DNA from: Torreya grandis
Taxonomy: Eukaryota; Streptophyta; Pinopsida; Cupressales; Taxaceae
Direction: 5' to 3'
Assembly: GCA_037957365.1 (NCBI GenBank)
Contig: JARHVA010001472.1
Span: 1,168,501 to 1,232,500, forward strand
Length of the DNA: 64,000 nt
The notes below the pieces were generated by a model. The model ran no database searches and was not told the origin of the DNA. It saw only the letters and a list, made by a program, of their open reading frames with translations. Below are positions 22,407-34,442 of the stretch, one piece after another. Both the position numbers and the translations under genes were made by a program. The first letter of the stretch is position 1, and each line of letters begins with the position of its first letter.

Positions 22407-25308
22407 TGTTGGAGAGTTTTCAATGATGTTATGGAGATGTGATATATGTGTACAGATGAGTGGATGAAGTTCCTTGATAGTCTAAGTGACAATGACAAAG
22501 TGTGCAATGTGTTTGTCCTAGTATGTTTGAAGTTGGCTTGGTTGATCTTCAGTTTTGGCATGGTTAGGGATGCTTAGGGATAAGTATGGTGATTTGAGGA
22601 TTAAAATAGGTCTCATAATAGGTATTATATGATTTTAGTGCTTGTGTGTATAATTGGAATTCATTTGATAGTTCACAGTTTTCATCTAGACATTTTGGTC
22701 CAGTGGTAGAGAAATCTTAATGAGCAGATTGATGATGTTAGCATTCGCACGTGTGGATGAGTCAAGGGGAGTTTGTCATATGGTTATGATCACATCAATT
22801 CAAAGTTGATATGGTCTAAGTTTTAAGTCATGCGATTAATTTTAATCAAATATATGTGGGTGCAAAGTTGGCTTCTTAGACAAAATTCACTAAGTTCCTA
22901 TACTTAGCCAAATTTGCAAAGGGGTTCAAGCAGAGCCAAGTTTATATATTGATATAATCATATTTTTCACACATGGAGTTTTAAAGTTGAAATTGTCACA
23001 TTATTTTATTTTATTTTTTTCCTAATTTTTATTCACCAAATTTTAGGTCATGCGATGTATCATGATAAAAGATATGCATGTGCAAATTTGGGCTCCTAAG
23101 TATTTGACAATGTTTTCTAGGTTCAAACAAAGCTAAGTAAGTATTTTGTTGATGGTATATATCACACATGTGGATGTTTCAAGAGAAGGTGATCATATAG
23201 GTTTATTAACTTTTGTGCCTATTTTATTTGTGATAACTTTTAAGTCAAGTGTTGAAGCGCATCAAAATATATGCATGTTCAAATTTGGCCTCCCAGATAA
23301 GTTTTTGACGTTGTTGGCTCTGTGGCAAAAAACATTGAGTGAGCATTTTAATGTCATTATATCTCACACTTTTTAGCATTCCAAGAGAATATTGTCACAT
23401 GGTTATATTATCCTATGTGAGGATATCATATGGTCCAAATTTTAGAACACGTGCTCAAGCAAAGCAAAAGATATGGAGGTACAAAGTTGGCCTTCCAGGA
23501 AGATAAGCAAAGGTTCCCATAGTCATTTTTTCACAATTTAAAGTTAGAGCAACCCATGAGGACATCAATAGAGTGAATTTTCTCCAAGATGTTAGGAATT
23601 ATCTATATGAGAATAGGTGTATGATGTTTAATGTTGAGCAAAGGTAAAGCATAAGGATCGAATGGTTCGTGTGTATTCATACAAATTGATCTAGCAGCAT
23701 GAGTGGAGTCAAAGTGGTCAAAGTGATAGTCCTTTAAACAACACTAAAGATCAAACAAGATCAATGGTGCATAATTGATATAATATATGAGGACATGAGA
23801 TATGAGCATATTGTTCAAAGTTTAACTGTGAACGTTTGAATTTGAATATTTGAATTTAACAAAGGAAAGACCAATGTTTGGTTTTTGAGCCATATCTTTT
23901 GATACAAGATGAATTTGACCATGAAATAAAAAGATAATTTATATATGAATCTAAGGCATATATATAAATATGGATGTTAATATATTTAAGTGTGTACAAA
24001 TAAAGATATTGAGCTCCAAATTTGACTGTGTATTCATGCATGTTCTACAAGTAACATGAGAAGGGTATTTGAGCTTGTTTTGATGATGTTTCAATGTTTA
24101 ATGATGAATTAGCTATTGGATAATGTTATAGACTCCATAAAAATTATCTTTTCTAATTTTTAAGTTTTGACCAATCATATGTAGTATGAACAAAGGTTTA
24201 GAAAGTGACTATATATTTTTTCATGGTGACTGTATGCATAAAATGTTGTTTGAGCAATTTGTGCTTAAGGAGAAGGGTAATGTGATGGATTTTGGAACTT
24301 AAGGAGGACTTTTAGATCATGTGGAATTGTTTCATGCATTTTTAAAGTTTTTATATGTTTTAGTTTGCTCAGATAAGTGTCAAAGAGCTTAATGGGTCTC
24401 CATAGGACCTAAAAATGACTTAGGCCTATTTGAAAGTGGATTGTGCTTAAGTGTGACCCATATGATATGCCTTAAGGGTGAAGGAATGTTTTTTGGCTAA
24501 CAAATAAATATTATGATCTTTTTAATTCATGATTTCCCTATAAATTATGTAACCAAATGAGATGTTTTCTATGTGTGGAAGACTTGAGAAAGAGACTTGT
24601 GCAAGGTGGATGTGAGAGTTATGGTGTGAAGGAGAGGTAGAGTAACCAATTGGATGAGTTGATAAGTATATCAGATTGATGACTATGTGTATGACTTGTA
24701 GGGTATATTTCTGATGTCAAAAAATAGCTCTTTCAATTTGAAGATATATGAAGGGGTTTAAGTGTGCATATGAGGATAGTTTGATTAAAGAAGAAAAGAT
24801 TTTGTGACATGCCTATGTGAGAGGATTTTTGAGATAGAGAGAGAGTTTGTATAGGGGTTAGAAAATAAATATCCATAATCAAGTGTTAAAGACATCATTT
24901 ATAAGTTAGAGGTGTTAAAAGGAGGGTCTAAAGGACTTGGTCTTCCTTGGGGTAGTTGCTCCTTGTGAAACAGGTGTTTCATTAAAATACCTTTGGTTAG
25001 GAAGATATGATCAAGGTTTATTTGTCTAAAAGAGTTGATTAGTCTCATGTTTGTAATATATTATAGGATATTAATCCATGTGTTACAATATTGAGAGTTG
25101 TTTTTATTCCCCATGAGGGTTTCCCATGGGAACTATGTGTTATGTGTTTGATCTTGTATATGCATTGAATGAATGAACTCTCTTGTTAATGTTGCTTGAT
25201 CAAGTTGATATATGTTGATTGTTTAATAGTTTGAAAGGACTGAAATTATAATTGAAATATCTAGGCTCACTAATTCACCCCCACCCCCAATTGATTATAC
25301 CTCTAACA
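22407..25308 (+). repeat. 3' LTR of element D
   Basis: 2902 bp, partner of 15449-18340. It carries the same internal tandem array (units near 22747, 22966, 23162 and 23363). It is followed by CTTTG, compared with ATTTG before the 5' LTR. Confidence 0.92.
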
Positions 25309-25310
25309 CT

Positions 25311-26340
25311 TTGGATGACTTAGGGACTAAACTATGCATGAAATTTAAAGATAAGAGTGATCACCTCTCCATGGTTAAATAACTAACTACTATTTAATGG
25401 GTTCCTCATGAGTTCATTAGGGATTACAATTTTCAATTTCTAAATACATGGAATATAATTTTAGTGTTGGTCAAACCAACCCCAATAATGTTTTCCTATA
25501 TTACTTGAGAGATTTAAATAGTGATATAATTATCATGATTCAGTCAATGGGTAGAACCACACTCCCCAATGCCTATGAAATTGTAATAAGAGATAAAAAT
25601 CTCTAATTCAAGTTGTAAAAATATCCCCCTAGCCTCTAATGCCTCTATTTTTAGAAGTGCCTCCTATGCAACCTATAATTTTCCCAATTCCTATCACAAT
25701 AAACGCACCATCTTTAGCTCCTACTCCCACTAATGATTTATATGAGGTTAAGTCATTGCTTAAAATCTTTGGCAATGAGTTGGTGTCAATGAAAAGGCAT
25801 AAATCCTAGAACTATAGGCCTTATCAGTAAGCTAACCAAACATACTAAAGGAATTCATATCCATAAATTCAAAATTTGCAAGCAAAACCTCTAAACATCT
25901 ATGCTCTAACTACATTGAGTACTTCTAAAGCTATTATACATATTCAAAATAACTTGGCTCAAGAGTACGAGTGGTGTTACCCTTGTGCTCAACCACATAA
26001 TCAAAATACATTTCCTAATGGTGTCATCAGTCAAGATTTGATGGTGAAAAGCATATCAAACACTCAAGGATAGCAAGAATAAACCATTTCCTAGCAAGAA
26101 GATAAACAAGATCCTACTCAGAGTGAAGTTGCCCTTTTGAACTAGCAGGAGGAGGATTTTTGTGGTGTAAATCAAGAGGAGGCACTAATCAATAGCAGTT
26201 ATCTAGTGGCAGAAAATACATGATCTAAGAAGAGGGAAATTTAAAGTGATCAACCCTTAGGATTGAATAAGTTACAACTTCTAAAGTTGTACAAGAGTCT
26301 GCAAAAGGAAACATAATCCAAAGGCTACCTAATGTACCAA
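25311..26340 (+). pseudogene. gag: Gag C-terminal part of element E
   Basis: The reading frame opens directly at the end of element D with LDDLGTKLCMKFKDKSDHLS, then PHEFIRDYNFQFLNTWN and, after a frameshift, IIMIQSMGRTTLPNAYEIV. These are typical of the second half of plant Ty3/gypsy gag. A zinc-knuckle-like segment with WCYPCAQPHNQNTF lies at about 25969-26012. Because the N-terminal half is absent on the other side of D, the locus is truncated or rearranged here. Confidence 0.7.
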
Positions 26341-26378
26341 TGGGCTAGTCAAAATCAAAATTACTGACCCCAAATCTC

Positions 26379-26870
26379 ATGAAAGAAGACGTAGCTCTTG
26401 TAAAGGCACTATGGAAGTTTGGTAACATTATTTTAAATATTTTAGAACAAATACAGAAAACTAATTCGAATGTCACCATTTGGAAAGCACTATCCATTCC
26501 ATCACAAAGGGACTTGCTACAAGAAGCTTTGAAAAACTTCCAAATAATAGACAAATTTATGGTTAAAGGACCAAATACTATAGTTAATTTATGTCAACCA
26601 CAAAATAAAACCAAAGTAAGCAAAAATTGTAATACTCCCCCTTTTTCCCTTTCATTCATAGTTGGGAAACGTCTCATCCATAACTGTATGGTGAACTCAA
26701 GGGCTAGTAGTTATGCTTTGCCCAAGAAAATCATGGATGCTCTTGGTATTAAGTATACACCTATCACAAAAGGTTTAATTAAATTGGATAGGACTATTTT
26801 TCAAACTATCTATACTATAAAAGGTTTAAACCTTACCATCCATGCATGTCCAAGCTTGTCAATTTCCTAA
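26379..26870 (+). pseudogene. Aspartic protease region of element E
   Basis: 163 open codons. Near residue 100 the sequence reads HNCMVNSRASSYALPKKIMD, the position and context of the gypsy protease active site (normally IDSGASSYAMP), so D-S-G is changed to N-S-R. The flanking ALGIKYTPITKGLIKLD is typical of the protease flap region. The first 60 residues are a linker from gag. The catalytic aspartate is lost. Confidence 0.75.
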
Positions 26871-27289
26871 GATATCTCAGTTATTGATTTACCCCACCTA
26901 TTTTGCTATTTTCCTTTCCTAAGACTTCACTACTAAAATGGGAGGTTATTTATCTACTGAATGGTCCCACATATTTCTTAGGATGAGATACAAAATGAGA
27001 CTGACAATAAGAGCTAAGCCAATTGCAAAAGACCATATTGAGCCATACATTCCTATCCCTATGGATATGAATTGCACATTGCAATATCAAGAAGAAGAGC
27101 TTGATCATGAGGTTATAACACCCATGGAATAAACTCTAGACACTCATCTAGATGAATGGGGATCATCTCTCTAATTTTATCCTTATGATTATGTAAAAGA
27201 AACTAGGTTGGGTACATATTGCATCCATGAAAATGATGCAATCATTTTAAATCTTGTAAAACCAGCTGAGGATCTCCAAATAATGTGAC

Positions 27290-27690
27290 AATTATTATTT
27301 GGTGGCTCAAGAAGTAGGAATGGTGAAAGGTTAGGTATTGCTTTGATATATCCATAAAAAGAGAGTTATTTCTATTCTTTTAGACTCTAGTTCAGTTGCA
27401 CTAACAATGTAGTTGAATATGAAGCTTTGATTTGAGGTCTCTATCTAGCCAAAAGATGAGGGATATAGTCACTAAAAGTATTTGGTGATAGTGAATTGAT
27501 TATTCACCAATTAAGATCCAAAATCATAACCAATAATAACTTCCTAAGATCTTAAACATAGGCTTTGGGACCTGTTAGAAGACTTTACCACTTTAAACAT
27601 TCAAGCAGTACCAAGAGCGTAGAACAAGGACAGTGATCATATGGCCTTTGTAGGCTCCCAATATACCCTACCTAAAGAAATAAATAAGGA
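27290..27690 (+). pseudogene. Archaeal-like RNase H domain located upstream of RT (element E)
   Basis: With stops read through, one frame gives FGGSRSRNGERLGIALIYP, then CTNNVVEYEALI, then LKVFGDSELIIHQLRSKI. These are the core of the second, archaeal-like RNase H of Tat-type elements (FDGS, NN-x2-EYEAL, GDS-x-L). The first catalytic aspartate is G here. In F the same domain lies after the ordinary RNase H and before integrase. In E it lies between protease and RT, about 500 bp before the first RT motif. The domain would help remove RNA during reverse transcription or tRNA primer removal. Confidence 0.8.
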
Positions 27691-28149
27691 AAATAACTAG
27701 CATGTAAAGTTGATAGTAAGGCCATTCATTCTTGATAATGCAACCAATTAGCAAGTCTTTGATAGTGATCAGTAAATTATGAATTTTTTGAGAGAGGAAG
27801 CTAAATTCTCTGATAAAAACTAATCAAGTCTCTAAGATCAATATGGATATTATATCATTCAATTAAAGATAAATAAATTAACCATGGGCCTTGTTACTTT
27901 GGAGAGTATATTCAGCTTTGATAATCAATTAAAAGGTGAAGATAAGAATATCATGATCGGTGAAGAAGACTATGATCCAGTAGTCATTTTAGAGGCCAAA
28001 ACATTGAATATTGGAAAGGTATGCAATGTTTTTGAAAAATAGGATTTTATTGAGTTGTGTCAAGAATTTGATGATACCTTCACTTGGAGTTTTAAATATC
28101 TAAGGGGGCTTGACCTTAGCTTATCCCAACACACAATAGATATTTACCC

Positions 28150-28990
28150 CAATAACATGCCTATTATATAGAAGTAAAGACCAATCAATCCAAAAATATA
28201 ACCCTTAGTGAAGAGTGAGTTGTCCAAACTGATACAGGCTAATATCATTTTCCCTATCAAACTAACTTAGTCCCTGTAAGGAAAAAGAATCATGCAATCA
28301 AGATTTTTGTATATTTTAGGGACCTAAAAAAAGCATCCCTAAAGGATCATTATCCCCTTCCACCCATGGAGTAAATTCTTCAAACTATATTATGATCTGA
28401 AAGATTTTCCCTTCTAGATAGTTATTTTGGATATAACCAAATCTTAGTGCAGGAATCAAACCAATGTAATACTGCTTTCACTATAAAATGGGTCATGTAT
28501 GCATATAAAAAGATGTCTTTTGGTCTAAATAATGATAATGATACATTCCAAAGAGCCATGGATATGGCTTTTAGAGGTTTGATAAATGAGATGATCTTGG
28601 TAAACCTAGATGGCATCATTGTTTATTCAAAACATGATGATGCACACTTAGATCACCTTAGGAAATTTTTTGAAAGGTGTAGAGATTTTAGAGTTTCTCT
28701 CAATCCAAAAAAGTGCATTTTTGAAGTTTAAAAAGGGAAACTACTAGGACACATTGTTTTAAAATAGGGTCTTGTAATACACCCAGAGAGAGTAAGTTTT
28801 ATATCTTCACTAGCACTCCCAAATCATAAAAAGGGGTTACAAAGTTTCCTAGGAAAGATCAATTTTGTAAAAAAATTCTTTCTAAATTTTTCCTCCATGA
28901 CCAAGCCCCTTATTACCATGCTTAAGAAGGGTGTCAGTTTCATTTGGATGCAGGAAGATAAAGATAGTTTTAAAGCCATCAAATAGGCTA
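28150..28990 (+). pseudogene. pol: Reverse transcriptase of element E
   Basis: Motifs in order: KIFVYFRDLKKASLKDHYPL, LLDSYFGYNQILV, TAFTIKWVMYAYKKMSFGLN, FQRAMDMAF, and the catalytic box as VNLDGIIVYSKH in place of YxDD. It continues with SLNPKKCIFEV and KGKLLGHIV. About six stops interrupt it. This is clearly Ty3/gypsy RT. Loss of the second aspartate at the catalytic box shows that it is inactive. Confidence 0.88.
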
Positions 28991-28999
28991 TTTCATAGG

Positions 29000-29660
29000 C
29001 TCTTACCTTGGTCAACCCCAACTATGAGAATGATTCCATTCTCTATGATTTTGGAGGGGAAGGTATCATTTATTTATTCTAACCCAATAGAATAGAAAAT
29101 AGTTGGAATAGCCAATTTCTTTCTTCAGTCCGTCCTTGAAGAATTATGAGGAAAAGTATAGTTTCATGGAGAAGCAAGTATATGATGTAATAAAAGCTCT
29201 CAAAAAATTTAGGCATATGCTCTCCAATAATAAAATTCACCTGATGGTTAGTCACCAAAGCATTAATGATTTCCTATTGAGTTGGGAAATAAATGAAAAA
29301 AGAGTAGGGTGGATCATAAAAATCATGAAATATGATGTGAACATCAAAATTACAAATCTTGTAAGAGGAAAGGGCTTATGTGAACAGTTGGATTTTGGTA
29401 TAAAGAATATTGAGATAGTATCTAATATATTATATGCTCAAAATACATTCCAACCAACCACTCTACCTCTATTCAATAGATGGATCCATGACATGTCCAT
29501 TTTCTTATGGACTGATGAGTACTCGTATGATTTCCAGCAGTCCAAGAAAAGGTATTTTAGACTCCAATCTATTATTTATGTTTTTATTGATGGATTATTG
29601 TTTAACAAAGATATGAATGGAGTCATGTTGAGGTGCATTGAGCATAGTTAAATTCCCAAA
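29000..29660 (+). pseudogene. pol: Ordinary gypsy RNase H of element E
   Basis: The segment 29136-29651 begins EEKYSFMEKQVYDVIKALKK, then FRHMLSNNKIHLMVSHQSIN and VGWIIKIMKYDVNIK, the second half of the standard gypsy RNase H with its connection to integrase. The first part, near 29010-29060 (NYENDSILYDFGGEG), is out of frame. It directly follows RT, as usual. Confidence 0.82.
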
Positions 29661-30728
29661 GTGATTGAGAATTTTCATGATGGTCCATTAGGTGGACATT
29701 TTTCTGTAAGAATCACTGCTATCAAAATAATGAGAGGGGGATATTATTGGACTAACATATTCAAAGATGCCCATCAATGGGTAATAAAATACAAGAAGTA
29801 TGCTTACTTTATAGGAAAACAAAGATTAGCATCTCTCCCTCTTAAACCAATCTAAGTTGACTAACCATTTTCCCAATGGAGATTGGATTTCATTGGCATG
29901 ATCAATCTACCATCGAGTGCAGGCCACAAATGGATCTTTACAGCAACTGATTATTTCACTAAATGGACTGAAGTAGTTACATTAAAATATGCCATGGAGG
30001 CATCTATCCTAAAATTCATAGATGGAATTTCCATAAGATTTGGTGTTCCTTACACCATTATCTCAAATAATGCTAAAGCTTTTGTGGAAACTCAAGTGAG
30101 TGAATGATTTGTAAGGCACAATGTATACTTGAGTACTTCATCCAATTATTACCTATGGGGTAATGTCTTGGTCAAGTCTACCAATAAAAATCTCATAAGA
30201 ATTATCAAAAATACAATGGAAGATAACTAAAGGACATGAAACACAAAGTTAAAATCAACACTTTGGGCTAATAGAATCACTCCCAAGAGAGCCATTGGAA
30301 ATTCTCCATTCATGTTGGTATATAGAAGGGAAGCTAAAGTTTCATTGTCAATTGAGTTACCCTATTTAAAACTTAATCATCAATTGGAATTGATTGAAAA
30401 TGTTGAAATGATAGTATGATTGGTAAAACACATAGACCTAGAAGAAGTCAGAAACAAGTCAATGGCAGTTCTAGAAGCAAATCGGGATTTAATAAAGAGA
30501 AATGTCGACAAAAAATCATCTAACAAGAGCTTCAATGAAGGAGACATGGTTCTAAAATGGGATGTTGAAAGAGCTAAACCAAATAAGCATACAAAGTTTG
30601 ATGCAATATGGAGTAGACCATACATTATAACTCAGTGCAAGGGAACAAATGCATTCCATCTATCCAAGATCGATGGATCAAAACTACCTATCCCAATCAA
30701 TGGGATATACCTCAAAGCTTATTTTTGA
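29661..30728 (+). pseudogene. pol: Integrase of element E
   Basis: The zinc-binding N-terminus has FHDGPLGGHFS and GYYW, but the final C-x2-C pair is changed (KYKKYAYF). The core at 29880-30107 shows WRLDFIGMINLPSSAGHKWI, then DYFTKWTEV and FGVPYTIISNNAKAF, where the second catalytic aspartate reads N. The C-terminal segment 30420-30728 has KWDVERAKPN, then FDAIWSRPYIIT and INGIYLKAYF, a GPY/F-type module. Stops separate the three parts. Confidence 0.85.
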
Positions 30729-32371
30729 GGTTGGAACTATTTCCAATAAACATTGTATATATTAGGTTTAGTTGGTCTCTATAAATAAGTGCTTTAGCAT
30801 AGGTTAACTCATTAAGAATTTTTATTTCCTTAGTTTTTCTTTTTTTTCCTATTTTGTTCTTGTTTAAGAAAAATCCAAGTTTTATTTTTCCTTGGTTAAA
30901 AGTGTGTTAAGCTTAAAATGACTCCATGCCCAATGAACTAGAAGGCTATTGGAAAGAAACTAATTAGCAGGAAATCACCCCATAGAGGTCATCAAAAATA
31001 TTGATATTTTTCCCTCAAAAATGTTAAAACATCTATTACTCTAAGGGAGACCCATTAATTTTTTGGAAAAAATGCCTTAAAGTGACTCAGGATACCCTTT
31101 TCTCAAGCTAGTGGAAACTAGAGATTTGGATACAATTTGCAACTTGAGAACTTGTAAATTGCATCCCAACCTCCACTTCCCATTTTAATCGTACCAGACA
31201 TAAATCAAATATTTTAATGAAATTTTCAACTTACAAACTTACAAATTACATCCCAACCTCTACTTCCCCCTCAACCCACGACTAGTGGAAATCGGAACTC
31301 TGATCATAAATTTCAACTTGCAAAGTTTCAAATTGTAAATAGAGATCCAACTTTTTCCAAACACATTCCCCATAAAAATAGATAATTTAGATGCAATTTG
31401 AAACTTATAAAATTGCAAATTGAAATTACACATGCAATTCTCGTGCATCTAACTCCCATCAAAAATCAAAACTTTGATCACAATTTACAACTTGTAAAGT
31501 TACAAATTATAACTCGAGTCCCACTTCTTGTCGACTACTCTTCCTATGAAAATTAGAACTCTTGATGTAATTTAAAACTAACAAAGTTGTAAATTATACC
31601 TCAAGTTCCACTTTCCCACTTCCAATGCACTAAGCCACATATCAGAAAGTAGAGCTTAGAGTGTAAAATTACAAAGTTGTTACACAACTCTAAAATTCCC
31701 ACCATTTCTTCTAACCACTAACCTAAGGGCATTAATTATAGGGTTATGGTTATATTAATGGAAATAGGGTTAATGAAAATCATTGTTGAAAATGAGAATT
31801 GAATAATTTTGAGCTCTATAAAGCCAATCCATGATCCACCAATGTTGAACAATGCCATGCCTCACCAACACAACCCCGAACCATGACCACCATTATCATC
31901 TTTTACACAGTATTCCTCTACTTTTCCATGCATTTTTAAAAAAACTTTTCTATTTTTTTGTAATAAAAGCTTAGTTTCTATTTTCCATGCAAGAATCTAG
32001 GTCCTTGATTTTTATCGCATTGCTCATAGTGCTTCATTATGGTTGATTTTGATTTTCTCAAAACTTTTCTACTTTCTTAAATCATTTCAAACATTTTCTA
32101 GCTTGGGATAAACCTAGGGTTTCAAAAAATATAGTATATTCTCTCGAACATCCCTTACACAGACCTTGCAAAGGTTTTATCATACCTTGCAAGTGTGTAT
32201 TTAAAGTCTAAAACCCATAGAGATTTCACCTACAAAAGCAACCCTATGACTCCATATAAAATCCTATTGTATTTGCAACTCCAAATCCCTGTCAAGGATT
32301 TTGCTTGCAATACCAAACCTAAAACCCACTAGTTCTGTAGTTGGCTTTCCTACATCAATTTTCCAGAACCT
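30729..32371 (+). other. Spacer of element E with 87 bp tandem repeats
   Basis: No coding motif. It contains the array at 31140-31700 and a pyrimidine-rich part (31900-32340) before the extra ORF. Confidence 0.6.
31140..31700 (+). repeat. Diverged 86-91 bp tandem array, about seven units
   Basis: A CAACTTG(C/T)AAAGTTACAAATT-like core recurs at 31140, 31228, 31314, 31400, 31488, 31574 and 31665. Spacings are 88, 86, 86, 88, 86 and 91 bp. Several units continue with a CCCAACCTC-ACTTCC tract. Similar cores appear again near 53835-54080. Confidence 0.85.
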
Positions 32372-33397
32372 ATGTTTGGAAAAGAAATGAACTTAAAATC
32401 TAAGGAACTTGGTGTCCCACTCAACATGGAATCTAACACTAATGAAATCATAGACATAGACCTAGGTCATACAAACTTAGGTGATTTTTGGACAAGGGTA
32501 AATATTGAGTTCAAAAATGGTTGGATTTAAAACATTTATGACTATGGATTACCCCAGGTAGTAGCATTTCCCATATTAGTGCAAATCCCTGAGATTTTTT
32601 TTCACATTGGCAAAGCACTATGATGCATAAAAGAGAGAAGTATTAAATGACAAGGGAGAAATGATTCTGAACCTATAACCCAACTTCATCGAATTTGTGT
32701 TCCTAATTATAGAGTATGAAAGTTATCTCGATATAACTCCTAACTCATCCTAGAAGTTTTATCAAGATAATAACACTGGATGTCTAAGGGTCCTCAATAA
32801 ATAATGGCTAAAAGTATATAGGCCTACAGATGCAAGATTGCCTAAAACCCTGACAAAATAGACTTTAAGGAGGAAGTGGGTGATATTATCATACTCTTAC
32901 ATAAATTCACTAGGAACCCCAATGCTGATAAATTTCAATATAGGATTTACCAATACATATGGGTAATCCACCAAAATAAGTAGTACATCCACTAGGCCCA
33001 GTTGATAAGTGACTCCATCCACAAATAACTGGTGGAAGTCTAAAATACAAGAAATTTTTATATGACTTCATATCTAGTCTACATACTAGCAAAGGGAAGG
33101 GCTTTCCCAAGGTTGAACATCATACCTGACCAAGTCAATAAGGTCTTTGATTATTACCCTGACCTCACCCTTGAGGAAAATAAAAAACATTTCATAAGGG
33201 TAAATTATGCATTCATATACTGCATCATAGTCATGTTTGACAAAGAGCTAGAAAAGAGGATTTTCTCTGATGTTTCTAATTCTAAGATCACAAATTAGGG
33301 ATTATATTTCATTCAATTACTAACATACTCATAGATCAGAGTAGGAGGATTCAACGGTTGTCCTTACACCCTCTCAAGGTATGTAAGTGAAAAATGG
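32372..33397 (+). pseudogene. Unknown extra ORF of element E, first part
   Basis: The frame starts at the ATG at 32372 (MFGKEMNLKSKELGVPLNME) and stays in one phase for 342 codons to the insertion point of F. It contains several stops but no frameshift. Recognisable stretches include FKEEVGDIIILLHKFTRNPN and the open segment 33062-33298. I know no family for it. It lies after integrase on the sense strand, where env-like or accessory ORFs sit in some plant gypsy elements. No signal peptide or membrane segment is evident. Element F interrupts it exactly after a codon. Confidence 0.55.
33393..33397 (+). repeat. Target-site duplication of element F, left copy (AATGG)
   Basis: AATGG before the 5' LTR is repeated exactly at 50971-50975 after the 3' LTR. 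Five bp is the normal duplication length for LTR retrotransposons. Confidence 0.95.
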
Positions 33398-33724
33398 TGT
33401 AGACACCTAAATAGTGTCTAACCCTTTGTCACCTTCCCCCTTGGTCCATTCCTAACCCATTCCTAACAATTACTAATTTAAAATAATTTATTTATTTTGA
33501 ATTAACCCCCCTCCTTGGACACCTTACCCAGGACACCTCACCTAGGACACCTCACCTTGGACTAATTCTCATCCTATGACTCACCCTAGACTTATTCCTA
33601 CTTCTCTCTAACCGCCTAACAAACTCTCGTGCGTATTTAGCACAACCCTCAACATTCTCTAACGGATAGTGCACTTGGCGGATGAAAAATGGGCTTGGTG
33701 GCTCATTGTGCCTGTTCTAACCCC

Positions 33725-33775
33725 ACCGACGTCGGTCAAGTGTCGGCCGATGCAGGCGGCATCGCCGACGTCGGT
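33725..33775. promoter_or_regulatory. Palindromic motif group 1 in the 5' LTR of F
   Basis: ACCGACGTCGGT is perfect at 33725-33736, and a GCC variant lies at 33764-33775. The palindrome holds two inverted ACCGAC strings (the core of the plant DRE/CRT element) around an ACGT centre (a bZIP-type core). Regulatory function is inference. In the 3' LTR both sites are eroded, at 49849-49860 and 49888-49899. Confidence 0.5.
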
Positions 33776-34350
33776 TATACTTAACTAATTTCTCAGACTC
33801 TTGGAGGATCCCAATCAAAAATTGGTTAATCTCTGGAAGCAACTGACGAATCCTTTGAATCCTTCAGTCTTCGACCATCCGTCAATTTGCAAAATCTCTC
33901 AATCAAGCCTATCACTCTCTCCCTCAGGTGTAGCAATAGCTTCGGGTTCTCCATCAGCAACAGGGTCTCTACACAGGCTACATCAACAGCAAGTATGGGA
34001 ATCATCAGTAGCACACCTTCCACAAGGTACAGGTAAGTATACTGTCTGTGTTTTTATTCTCTTTTCAGTTATTTGCTTTCAAATAATATCTCCCTAGACC
34101 AGACTGTTAACCAAGCCAGACCCGAATCTTGACATATCCACCTCCCTGTTTCCTCCATCCTCTATCGAACCATACACTCTGCCCATTCAACCAGACTCTC
34201 AGACCTAGACCCTAGACCATTCAACCAAGCCCAAAACTTTGTATCAACATTGTTAACAAACCTAGACCCTTCCTTGGCCTTGTCCACAGACCAAAACCCT
34301 GACCATACTCTGTCCACAGACCACAGACCCCATCCAAGCTAATTGCCCCG

Positions 34351-34442
34351 ACCGACGCTGGTCATTACCCCAACCGACGTCGGCATATTAACCGACGTCG
34401 GCACCTTGTCCAACCGACGCCGGTAGGCTTATCGACGCCAGT
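34351..34442. promoter_or_regulatory. Palindromic motif group 2 in the 5' LTR of F
   Basis: Five copies begin at 34351, 34373, 34391, 34413 and 34431, each ACCGACGTCGG(T/C) with zero to three mismatches. Spacing alternates 22, 18, 22 and 18 bp. The equivalent sites in the 3' LTR (about 50473-50570) are partly mutated. Confidence 0.5.

Larger units (their letters stand above)
15449..25308 (+). mobile_element. Element D: TR-GAG type non-autonomous LTR element (copia-like gag)
   Basis: LTRs of about 2.9 kb (15449-18340 and 22407-25308) start TGTTGGAGAG and end CTCTAACA. A PBS resembling initiator-Met follows the left LTR, and a purine tract precedes the right LTR. The 4.07 kb interior holds a copia-type gag with several zinc knuckles and an extra ORF, but no protease active site, RT or integrase. 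Flanking pentamers are ATTTG and CTTTG, a four-of-five match. LTR divergence is roughly 12 percent by eye, so the insertion is old. Confidence 0.9.

Noticed and set aside
22253..22561. Minus-strand frame across the PPT and LTR start of D
   Set aside because: Crosses a structural boundary of the element, so it is not a gene.
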